DNA of 64,000 bases from Rodentibacter ratti (GTDB lineage Bacteria > Pseudomonadota > Gammaproteobacteria > Enterobacterales > Pasteurellaceae): contig NZ_MLAJ01000007.1 in assembly GCF_002000485.1 (NCBI RefSeq), positions 1-64,000 of the forward strand. Reading direction: 5' to 3'. A model generated the notes under the pieces. It searched no databases. It had not been told where the DNA came from and worked only from the letters and a program-made list of their open reading frames with translations. This document shows, piece after piece, positions 56,197 to 62,944 of the stretch. Position numbers and translations under genes: made by a program. Positions within the stretch are counted from its first letter, which is position 1. The number at the start of each line of letters is the position of its first letter.

Positions 56197-56246
56197 CTCC
56201 CGTTACGTAACGAAACCCAACAAAATCAAAAAACAAGTTACGGGAG
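56197..56246 (+). promoter_or_regulatory. alpA leader: palindromic operator and RBS-sequestering arms
   Basis: CGTTACGTAACG (56201-56212) is a perfect 12-bp palindrome, a good operator candidate. CTCCCGT (56197-56203) is complementary to ACGGGAG (56240-56246), the alpA ribosome-binding site, so the leader can fold and hide it. Confidence 0.55.
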
Positions 56247-56252
56247 TACAAA

Positions 56253-56468
56253 ATGAATCCTATCGAAAATAAAGAAACCTTTAAGCCAATATGGGGCAGT
56301 ACAAATGATGTAATGACCCGCATTTGCTGTAAACGTACAAAGTTATACGGGTTGATGCGTGATGATCCAACCTTTCCAAAACCTATCAGACTTTCTCAAA
56401 ATCATATCCGTTGGAATTTAGCTGAGATTGATCAATGGATAGCAGATAAAGAAGCCGCACGAGTTTAA
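56253..56468 (+). CDS. AlpA-family transcriptional regulator
   Basis: 71 residues with the AlpA/MerR-like winged helix: WGSTNDVMTRICCKRTKLYGLMRDDPTFPKPIRLSQNHIRWNLAEIDQWIADK. AlpA proteins are the master activators in Gram-negative PICIs and act as excisionase regulators in P4-type elements. CGGGAG lies 6 nt before the ATG. It is followed at 10 nt by antA. Confidence 0.88.
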   Translation: MNPIENKETFKPIWGSTNDVMTRICCKRTKLYGLMRDDPTFPKPIRLSQNHIRWNLAEIDQWIADKEAARV

Positions 56469-56478
56469 GGAGGGAATG

Positions 56479-57216
56479 ATGAACATTAAACAAGTTACCC
56501 AAGATATTAATTTACTTTTGCCGGTACAAGAAATCAGTATCAAAGGCGAAGTAATGCAATACACCTTTGCAAGAACCTTGCACGCATTTTTAGAGAGTAA
56601 ACAAGAGTTCACGCATTGGTTTAATAACCGTGTAGAGAAATATGACTTTATCGAAAATGAAGATTTTTGCTTGATAAATTTATCACGCAAAAAATCAAAA
56701 GGACGAGGCGGCCATAACAAAATTGATTACCGAATTTCCCTTGATATGGCGAAAGAGTTAGCGATGGTGGAAAGCAATGCCCAGGGCAAATTAGCAAGAC
56801 GTTATTTCATTCAATGCGAAAAGGCTTTGCAGACTGTTGCACCGCAGATTCATTCCGAATTATTAACACAATGGAAAATGACAAGAGACAACACCGGCAA
56901 AGGCTATCGCCCACTATGCGCCGCACTTGACCGCAATCGCAAACGGCAAGGAAAACCCGTTCCCCGTTATTTGTTCACTAACGAAACCAACATGCTGACA
57001 AGCATTGTACTGGGAATGAGTGTTCATAAGTATAAAGACATTCATCAAATCACCGGTGAAATCCGTTCTCATTTAACCGCCGAGCAACTTGCCGAGCTGG
57101 AATATTTAGAGCGAGCTGATGAGATATTGCTGGATAGTGATGTAAACGACTTTGAAACTCGCCGATTAAAGCTGATTGCAATGCGAAACAATCGTTTTGA
57201 GAAATTGGCAGCATAG
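56479..57216 (+). CDS. AntA/AntB-type antirepressor
   Basis: 245 residues. The N-terminal AntA domain (about residues 18-110) contains FLESKQEFTHWFNNRVEKYDFIENEDF, the basic KKSKGRGGHNKIDYRISLDMAKELAMVE and ARRYFIQCEKAL, all family hallmarks. The C-terminal part (about 120-245) is a helical domain without a confident family. Such proteins inactivate phage repressors; in a satellite it may derepress a helper prophage. AGGAGGG precedes a double ATG; the second (56479) has the better spacing. Confidence 0.88.
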   Translation: MNIKQVTQDINLLLPVQEISIKGEVMQYTFARTLHAFLESKQEFTHWFNNRVEKYDFIENEDFCLINLSRKKSKGRGGHNKIDYRISLDMAKELAMVESNAQGKLARRYFIQCEKALQTVAPQIHSELLTQWKMTRDNTGKGYRPLCAALDRNRKRQGKPVPRYLFTNETNMLTSIVLGMSVHKYKDIHQITGEIRSHLTAEQLAELEYLERADEILLDSDVNDFETRRLKLIAMRNNRFEKLAA

Positions 57217-57227
57217 AGAAAAGAAAA

Positions 57228-57325
57228 ACGCCACAAGGCTCACCCAAGTGGCGTAATTCCCTACCTTAAGACTCACTCAGAAGGTAGAACAATCAATCAA
57301 TGAAGAACCACAGAAAACAGTGGTT
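57228..57325 (+). promoter_or_regulatory. Three-hairpin leader of the Icd-like operon
   Basis: Successive stems: ACGCCAC/GTGGCGT (57228-57254), CTACCTT/AAGGTAG (57261-57287) and AACCAC/GTGGTT (57306-57325). The first follows antA closely and may be its terminator; the others form a structured leader upstream of the Icd-like start at 57386. Confidence 0.5.
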
Positions 57326-57385
57326 ACGAACCTGATACAAATTACACAGCGTTCTTTGATTCAAATTCATAGAAAGGAAATAAAT

Positions 57386-57904
57386 ATGAACCTAAATCAG
57401 CTTAATTATAAACAATATGAAAATAATTCACAATGCAAAATCTTTACAAAGTGCGGTCAAATTAATTATAGTCTTTACACTTTCGCAAAATCGAAAGTTC
57501 AGGCGTGGAAACCTGATGAATTATACACGGCGAACAGCACGCCAAACCGTGCTTTTTTTGTTCGTAATATACGCACACCTAAAGAAAATAACGAACGCAA
57601 AAATGCGTTGGTTACTATTCTCTCAATGGTAGAGCGTATTGGGCAACGTTTAATCGTTGGCTACTTTCCGTGTATGGTAGTTTTCCACCCCGATACGTTC
57701 TACCGCCAAGCGTGGAAACTTGCGGTAGATTGTCAAAATCTTTACACGGAGTTTTCATCAATGATCTACAAATTCCTCTTTACCGGCTCACGCTTTCGCA
57801 TTGCCGTTTATGCCAATTCACTTAATGAAGCTTTAGCACGCTTACCAAAAGCCAATCAACGCCCTGTTTTAGTATCAAGAATTAAGGGGGGGGCTCATGC
57901 CTAA
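57386..57904 (+). CDS. Icd-like (host cell division inhibitor-like) protein
   Basis: 172 residues from ATG 57386, with AAAGGAAA upstream. The motif NRAFFVRNIRTPKENNERKNALV is characteristic of proteins annotated as Icd-like in P1/P4-type elements. In P1, icd lies in the c4-icd-ant operon. Here all three elements (C4-like RNA, antirepressor, Icd-like) occur but in another order. The gene ends with a G8 run (57886-57893), a possible slippage site. A USS core lies near 57452. Confidence 0.7.
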   Translation: MNLNQLNYKQYENNSQCKIFTKCGQINYSLYTFAKSKVQAWKPDELYTANSTPNRAFFVRNIRTPKENNERKNALVTILSMVERIGQRLIVGYFPCMVVFHPDTFYRQAWKLAVDCQNLYTEFSSMIYKFLFTGSRFRIAVYANSLNEALARLPKANQRPVLVSRIKGGAHA

Positions 57905-58118
57905 AGTTACCACACCATACACCCTAGATGAAAAAGCCCAAGCACGGTTTAAACGTGCAAATACAGCCTTATGGCAGGCTTACAGCATTATGGATTTATT
58001 AGTCAATGGCACTGACCTAAGCAACGACGATATGCCGACTTTGCTATCAGCTTTACAAGGTGCGGTTGAATTAATGAGTAACGGATTAAATGACTTGCCG
58101 GAGGTGGATAATGCGTAA
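57897..58118 (+). CDS. Small helical island protein A
   Basis: 73 residues (MPKVTTPYTLDEKAQARFKR...), predicted helical. A G-rich ribosome-binding site lies within the end of the Icd-like gene, which it overlaps by 8 nt; it overlaps the next gene by 8 nt. Unknown function; similar in style to the next gene. Confidence 0.6.
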   Translation: MPKVTTPYTLDEKAQARFKRANTALWQAYSIMDLLVNGTDLSNDDMPTLLSALQGAVELMSNGLNDLPEVDNA

Positions 58119-58293
58119 CGAAGCTATAAAAAATGCACTTATCACCCTATGGGAAGCACATCATATCGCCGAATTAATTAGCAAGATTGACGGTGAGAGC
58201 GAAAAAATTGAGGTTTATAAGTATGAAACCGCTTGCCGTGGCATTGCTCGCTTAACCTTAGAAGCCTTGATGACGTTAGAAGAAGAGCTATAA
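58111..58293 (+). CDS. Small helical island protein B
   Basis: 60 residues from ATG 58111, with GGAGGTGG upstream. LITLWEAHHIAELIS and GIARLTLEALMTLEEEL are amphipathic helices, resembling the protein at 46175-46486 outside the island. Function unknown. Confidence 0.6.
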   Translation: MRNEAIKNALITLWEAHHIAELISKIDGESEKIEVYKYETACRGIARLTLEALMTLEEEL

Positions 58294-58303
58294 GGGGGCG
58301 ATG

Positions 58304-58483
58304 ATGAATAACGTAATCCTACACTACCAAGACGGGCGCACGTTTATTTGTGCAGAAGGCGTAACCCTTGCACGGGCAGAAGAAATCAAAGCCTACATTG
58401 AATCAAATAACGATGATTTTAGCTATCGCAACGTGGAGCGGGTAGAAATTCAGTACACAGGGGGAAATGATGAAAAAGTCTAA
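58304..58483 (+). CDS. Small island protein C
   Basis: 59 residues (MNNVILHYQDGRTFICAEGV...), mixed alpha/beta. GGGGG precedes a double ATG; the second is chosen by spacing. It overlaps the following gene. Function unknown. Confidence 0.55.
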   Translation: MNNVILHYQDGRTFICAEGVTLARAEEIKAYIESNNDDFSYRNVERVEIQYTGGNDEKV

Positions 58484-58685
58484 AACCGTGAAACCTTTTA
58501 AAACACCCTATACCCCAACGCCGGAGCAGTTAGAAAAATCGGTGAAACGCATTAAGCAGTTTTTAGCCTTTGCCGAAGATTATTTGCATAACGGCCATTA
58601 TAACGGGTTGGTAAATTCAATCGAGCAAATTAAGAAAGCGGCAACGATTAGAAAGCCGAGAACAGTGGTAGGTGGTGGACGATGA
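58470..58685 (+). CDS. Small basic island protein D
   Basis: 71 residues, lysine-rich at both ends with a helical centre (TPEQLEKSVKRIKQFLAFAEDYL). GGGG lies 5 nt upstream. The last codons overlap the next start (ATGA). A nucleic-acid-binding role is possible from charge alone. Confidence 0.55.
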   Translation: MKKSKTVKPFKTPYTPTPEQLEKSVKRIKQFLAFAEDYLHNGHYNGLVNSIEQIKKAATIRKPRTVVGGGR

Positions 58686-58906
58686 ACAGTAAAACAAGCG
58701 ACAAACTCACCGCTATTTGTGAACGTGGGCTATATGACCAGATGATTTTAAATAATCAGATATTGGCGATAGCCGGTGAGCCGGAAAACATTCAAGACGA
58801 TGTACTACGGCATCAAATTATCGTATGCCTTCATCATTCACAATGTATCGAACAAACTTTCAAACAAATTAAAAAGGTGGCACAAAATGAACATAGATAT
58901 GAATAA
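58682..58906 (+). CDS. Small island protein E
   Basis: 74 residues, helical, with two Cys and three His in the C-terminal half (LRHQIIVCLHHSQCIEQ). GGTGG upstream; overlaps its neighbours on both sides. Function unknown. Confidence 0.55.
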   Translation: MNSKTSDKLTAICERGLYDQMILNNQILAIAGEPENIQDDVLRHQIIVCLHHSQCIEQTFKQIKKVAQNEHRYE

Positions 58907-59306
58907 CCTCAACGAAACGGAAGTAACCGCACTGACAGCAAGAATAAGACAGCTTAACGGCGAAAATGTCAGCCCGATTCCTTATGTTATGTCGTGCATA
59001 GAAGAGCTTTCAGTCGTCTTTAATACAATGCCGGAAGCACAACGCAACGAATTGACGAAGACAAGAAATGAGCTGCTTTTCCTCCGACTTCATTTTACTG
59101 AATTGAAAGATGAAGCAATAAAAGCACGCTTAGCGGAAAAACCATTAAGCGATGAAGAAATGGTAAAAGTAGGGCTAACGATTGCCGCAGCCGAAAGCAT
59201 TCTTGACATATTGGCTACACTACAAAATGCGGCAGATATGCGATTAATGACCATCTCAAAAAATGGGCTTGAAATCATGGGAGGATACAATGGCACGATT
59301 AATTAA
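58887..59306 (+). CDS. Island protein F, unknown
   Basis: 139 residues from ATG 58887, with AAAGGTGG upstream. Mostly helical (EELSVVFNTMPEAQRNELTKTRNELLFLRLHF...). It overlaps the primase start by 17 nt and is probably coupled to it. No family recognised; a replication accessory role is suggested only by position. Confidence 0.6.
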   Translation: MNIDMNNLNETEVTALTARIRQLNGENVSPIPYVMSCIEELSVVFNTMPEAQRNELTKTRNELLFLRLHFTELKDEAIKARLAEKPLSDEEMVKVGLTIAAAESILDILATLQNAADMRLMTISKNGLEIMGGYNGTIN

Positions 59307-61065
59307 TGCACCTCATTTAGCCGATCAACCGCATGAACCTTACTCCGATTTAATTATTCTTGCCGGGCGTAAAGCCTGGCAAGCGTGGAATAATGGTAAA
59401 GGGGAAGAGTGGCTCTTATTATGCACGTTGATTTATGGATTAGAACCCGGTCAAAAGCCAGTGATTATTGGGCGAGAACAGCTTGAAAATATCTCTTCTG
59501 TTCGCATTGCAAGGGCAGATCAACAGCTCATTAAATTCTTTCAGTATGGTGAATTAACCAAAGAAGAAATCACGGCTATTTGCCGCAATCTTGCGAAAAA
59601 TACTGATGCAATAGACGTGAAACTTTTTGATTCAGCCGCACAGCAGATTGAAGATTTAAGCGGCTATATCCAACGCTTACGCACAGATAAAAGTGCGGTC
59701 GATTTGGCAGATAAAATTGCACCGGAAAAACTGAAAGAGAAAGACGGCACGAATAAAAAAGCCCGTGCTTTAAGTAAATGGTTGAACATGGATTTAGCCT
59801 TAAGCACGCAAGATCGCAAACTTTACCACTATGACGGCATAAGATGGCAGATGGTGGAAGAATATGAGCTTGTTGATAAAGCGGTGACATTCTTTGATGA
59901 ACAAGATTTTAACTACAGTGCACGCACCATTGAAAGCATTATTGATACGATTAAGATCCAATCGCCTAAAATGGGAACACAGGTTAAAGAGCTGATTGCA
60001 TTCAATAACGGCACATTTAATCGGGCCACATTGGAATTTCTGCCCCATTGTAGGGAGAATTGGCTGACTTCTTATATTCCGCATGATTATCTCAATCAAG
60101 CGCAAGATACCCCTCATTTTGATAAATGGTTGGCATTTGTCAGCGGTGGGAAGACTGAAAAAATGAATGCGATTTTGAGCGCACTTTACGCTATTCTCAC
60201 CAATCGCCACGACTGGCAATTATTCTTTGAGATAACAGGCGATGGCGGTAGCGGTAAATCAGTGTTTGCCAATATTGCTACAATGCTTGCCGGTGATCAA
60301 AACACCGAAAGCGGTCGATTAATTGATTTAGACGAACCACGGGGGCGGGAGAGTTTTGTCGGGAAAACCTTGATTATTTGCCCTGAACAATCTCGCTATG
60401 GTGGTGACGGTGGCGGATTAAAAAGTATCACTGGAGGCGATCCGGTAAATATTGACCCTAAACACCGTTCTAAATTTAAAGCCGTGATTCCGGCAGTCGT
60501 GCTAATTGTAAACAATGAAGCAACCCGATTTACGGAACGAAGCGGCGGGATTGAAAGACGGCGGGTAATATTTCACTTTGATAAAGTCGTACCGGAAAAT
60601 GAACGTGATCCGAACCTTATGGAAAAAATCGAACGTGAAATAGGGGGAGTTATCTTTAAGCTGATTCATACTTTTGAACAGCCGGAAACGGCAAAGAAAG
60701 CTCTTGAATCTCAACAAGTGAGCGAGGAAGCATTAAATATAAAAATTCAAACCGACCATATGACAGAATTTTGTGGTTATTTCTACACAACCAAAGAAAG
60801 AAATGGATTATGGATTGGGAATGCTAGAATGATGGGAAATGAAAGAACACATCTTTATCCAGCCTACTTGTTATTTGCTGAAGCAAGTAATATTAAAAAT
60901 GCATTAAGTTTAAACAACTTTTCAAGCTCATTGAAACAAGGGCTATCCCAACATAAAAATAATGTTGAGTATAGTGCAGCACGTTCAACAGGAGGGAAAT
61001 TTCGCTCCAATGTTCACTACAAAGACTACTCAGAATTTGAAAACAACTATATCAAGCAAAGATGA
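59290..61065 (+). CDS. D5/P4-type primase-helicase (replication protein)
   Basis: 591 residues from ATG 59290, with GGGAGGA upstream. The D5-N-like region (about residues 190-310) is followed by an SF3 helicase: Walker A GDGGSGKSVF near 331, Walker B-type TLIICPEQS near 370, and sensor region AVVLIVNNEATRFTERSGGIERRRVIF near 415. It lacks the N-terminal TOPRIM-type primase part of P4 alpha (777 residues), so it may act mainly as initiator/helicase. P4-like iterons directly downstream and beyond att fit an origin. One USS core (near 59692). Confidence 0.9.
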   Translation: MARLINAPHLADQPHEPYSDLIILAGRKAWQAWNNGKGEEWLLLCTLIYGLEPGQKPVIIGREQLENISSVRIARADQQLIKFFQYGELTKEEITAICRNLAKNTDAIDVKLFDSAAQQIEDLSGYIQRLRTDKSAVDLADKIAPEKLKEKDGTNKKARALSKWLNMDLALSTQDRKLYHYDGIRWQMVEEYELVDKAVTFFDEQDFNYSARTIESIIDTIKIQSPKMGTQVKELIAFNNGTFNRATLEFLPHCRENWLTSYIPHDYLNQAQDTPHFDKWLAFVSGGKTEKMNAILSALYAILTNRHDWQLFFEITGDGGSGKSVFANIATMLAGDQNTESGRLIDLDEPRGRESFVGKTLIICPEQSRYGGDGGGLKSITGGDPVNIDPKHRSKFKAVIPAVVLIVNNEATRFTERSGGIERRRVIFHFDKVVPENERDPNLMEKIEREIGGVIFKLIHTFEQPETAKKALESQQVSEEALNIKIQTDHMTEFCGYFYTTKERNGLWIGNARMMGNERTHLYPAYLLFAEASNIKNALSLNNFSSSLKQGLSQHKNNVEYSAARSTGGKFRSNVHYKDYSEFENNYIKQR

Positions 61066-61069
61066 AACG

Positions 61070-61090
61070 AAGGGGCGAAAGCCCCTTTTC
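61070..61090 (+). terminator. Terminator after the primase-helicase
   Basis: AAGGGGC-GAAA-GCCCCTT, then TTC. A stable GNRA tetraloop hairpin just after the stop codon. Confidence 0.88.
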
Positions 61091-61108
61091 TTATGAAATT
61101 AACCCAAA

Positions 61109-61199
61109 AGTGAACACCTAAAGTGAATACTTGTCTTCACTATTCACTATGTAACTATATGATTTTAAACTAAAAATAGCCAAAGTGAACAAGTGAATA
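61109..61199. repeat. Right iteron cluster (candidate replication site)
   Basis: Copies of AGTGAA(C/T)A at 61109, 61122, 61184 and 61192, and inverted copies at 61141 (TATTCACT) and, weaker, at 61134 (TCTTCACT). They match the left cluster at 46803-46916 and resemble P4 alpha iterons (GGTGAACA). In the excised circle the two clusters would be separated by the integrase gene, about 1.6 kb. Confidence 0.65.
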
Positions 61200-61231
61200 C
61201 CTTTTAAAAATATTTTTTACTATTATACGTT

Positions 61232-62450
61232 TTACACGTTTTCTTTTTCACAACGCTCCACAAAATCACTCCATAATTGCATAACCGGGCGGCGCAATTC
61301 TACATAATCATAACGGTTATACGCTTGGCTTGTTTTATCCCCGATTCTGTGTGCAAGACAACTTTCAGCCAGTCTAAAATCCACTGCTTGATTTTCTAAA
61401 TAGGTGCGGGCAATCGATCTTAAACCATGACTATCTTGAATCCCTTTATAACCGATCTTTCTCAACGCATTAGCGATTAATTCTTTACTGGCAGATTGAA
61501 TTCGGTTTGCTATAGTGAGAAAAAACGAATTTGTTATACCCGGTGATAGGTTTTAATTCTTCCAAAATTTCAAGCATTAAAGACGAGAGCGGAACAGTGT
61601 GGGGAAATTGTCCTTGTCTTGTTTTCTTCATTTTTATTGCCGGAATCGTCCATAATTGTTTACTAAAATCAATTTCAGACCATTCAACCGAAACGGCCTC
61701 AGCAGGGCGAACCATTGAAAGTAATTGCCATCTGAATAAAACTTTAGTGAGGAAATCTCGATTAGAATCACGGAAATCTTTTAAGAGTTTTGGAAGTTGT
61801 TCCGGTTTAATTGCCGGGTGATTCTTTTGTGGTTCTTTGTGATACGCATCAGAGGCTTTAATACAAGAATTGAAGGGGATTAAGCCCAGTGTGACGGCGT
61901 AGTTTAAAATTTGATTGGCAAGGTTTAAAAGACGATGCAAAGTATCATTAAATCCTTTTTCATTCAGTGGTTTTACGGCTTTAATTAATCGTGGTGAGGT
62001 AATTTCATCAATAGGATAGTGACCTATTTCAGGGAAGATATATTTTTCTAATCTCGCCCAGTTTTTCTCCATAGTTAGCGGTTCAATTTCTTTACTTCTT
62101 TTTTCTTTCCACAATAGAGCCACATTCAAGAAACTATTTTCATTTTGACCGCTTTTTAGTTTTTCTTGTTCTTCTTCATATTCTTTAGGTGAAATTCCTT
62201 GAGCGAGCAGAGCATTATATTCTTCTCGTTTTTGGCGAGCTTGAGCAAGAGAAACGGACGGATACGTTCCAATAGTAAGCGATGTTCTTTTATTTGTCAC
62301 AGGGTGATAATAATTGAAGATCCATGCTTTAGCTCCAGTAGGTTTTACACGCAAATAGAGCCGGTTCCCATCACTCAAATTGTATTCTGTCTTCTTTGGT
62401 TTTGCTTTATCAACTTCTGTATTTGTAAGGGGTTTAGTAATGCGTGGCAT
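61232..62450 (-). pseudogene. P4-type tyrosine integrase, split by a +1 frameshift
   Basis: Starting at ATG 62450 (MPRITKPLTNTEVDKAKPKK), the DUF4102 N-terminal arm-binding domain and SAM-like core lead to the catalytic Arg in LLSMVRPAEAVSVEW and then KFVF. There the frame runs out after 16 codons (stop at 61485). Removing one base of the T6 run (A6 at 61520-61525 on + strand) restores KFVFLTIANRIQSASKELIANALRK and joins the C-terminal part with HGLRSIART, LAHRIGDK and the Tyr of SQAYNRYDY. Without it the catalytic His, Arg and Tyr are lost. Either a real inactivation, phase-like slippage, or a homopolymer sequencing error. Confidence 0.85.
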
Positions 62451-62465
62451 AGTTTTTCCTATTTG

Positions 62466-62517
62466 TAGTAACAAGATTTTAGAGGAGTTTAGCACCTTGT
62501 TACTAAACTTGTTACTA
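62466..62517. repeat. Putative integrase arm-type sites, right end
   Basis: CTTGTTACTA at 62496-62505 and 62508-62517, plus the inverted TAGTAACAAG at 62466-62475, just upstream of the integrase start. Integrase could repress its own promoter by binding them. Confidence 0.55.
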
Positions 62518-62585
62518 AAAACCGTGATTAGAGACAATTAAATACGAAAAGTTACGATAAGAGAAAGTGCGGAAAAGCCTTGTAA

Positions 62586-62664
62586 ACACTGGATAAAACA
62601 AAGCCCCACGTTAAGTTCCGCAGGGCTATGAAAGGGGTATATGGTGCGACTAGCTGGACTCGAA
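62586..62664. repeat. Right attachment-site repeat
   Basis: 79 bp matching the left repeat, overlapping the 3' end of the intact tRNA-Val gene (62642-62664). The element thus preserved the tRNA on integration. Confidence 0.92.
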
Positions 62665-62718
62665 CCAGTGACCCCCACCATGTCAAGGTGGTGCTCTAAC
62701 CAACTGAGCTATAGTCGC
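62642..62718 (-). tRNA. tRNA-Val (GAC)
   Basis: 77-nt cloverleaf on the minus strand: acceptor GCGACTA with TAGTCGC, encoded CCA, D arm AGCTCAGTTGGTTAGAGC, anticodon stem CCACC-TTGACAT-GGTGG with anticodon GAC, T arm GGTTCGAGTCC. It is the integration target of the island. Confidence 0.96.
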
Positions 62719-62944
62719 ATTGAATGCGGTGGATAATAAACAGTTTTTTTTATGAAGACAAGTAATTTTCTTTAGTGACTATTTTAAATGATAAAAAAAT
62801 AACCAAAAGGAGGAGAGCGTGTAGGGAAGTCTTTTTTGATTTTGGCTTCTTTTAGGCGTATAATGCGCGCCGATTTATATTGCTCAAAAAATATTTGGGT
62901 GAATGGTTTATTTAAAGTTAGCAAAATATTTACGGAGTAGAATG

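Larger units (their letters stand above)
46574..62664. mobile_element. Capsid-forming PICI-like phage satellite integrated at tRNA-Val
   Basis: 16.1-kb element bounded by direct repeats at 46574-46651 and 62586-62664. Order: attL, iterons, tail-terminator-like gene, capsid, protease, portal, adaptor, connector, HNH, TerS, TerL, gp10-like, small membrane protein, C4-like RNA, unknown 282-residue gene, AlpA, AntA, Icd-like, small ORFs, primase-helicase, iterons, reversed integrase, attR. It has regulation, replication and a full head/packaging module but no tail tube, tape measure, baseplate, fibre, holin or endolysin. That combination and size define capsid-forming PICIs. A decayed HK97-type prophage is the alternative, but the head genes are intact and tightly packed, and the replication/regulation block is PICI/P4-like. 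Confidence 0.85.

Noticed and set aside
62451..62537. 29-codon N-terminal extension of the integrase
   Set aside because: It covers the arm-site repeats and att-proximal DNA; the family N-terminus begins at MPRITKPLTNTE.
46574..62664. Ordinary degraded HK97-type prophage
   Set aside because: Head genes are intact and tightly spaced, no tail or lysis fragments remain, and regulation/replication genes are PICI/P4-like. A decayed prophage would normally leave random remnants.
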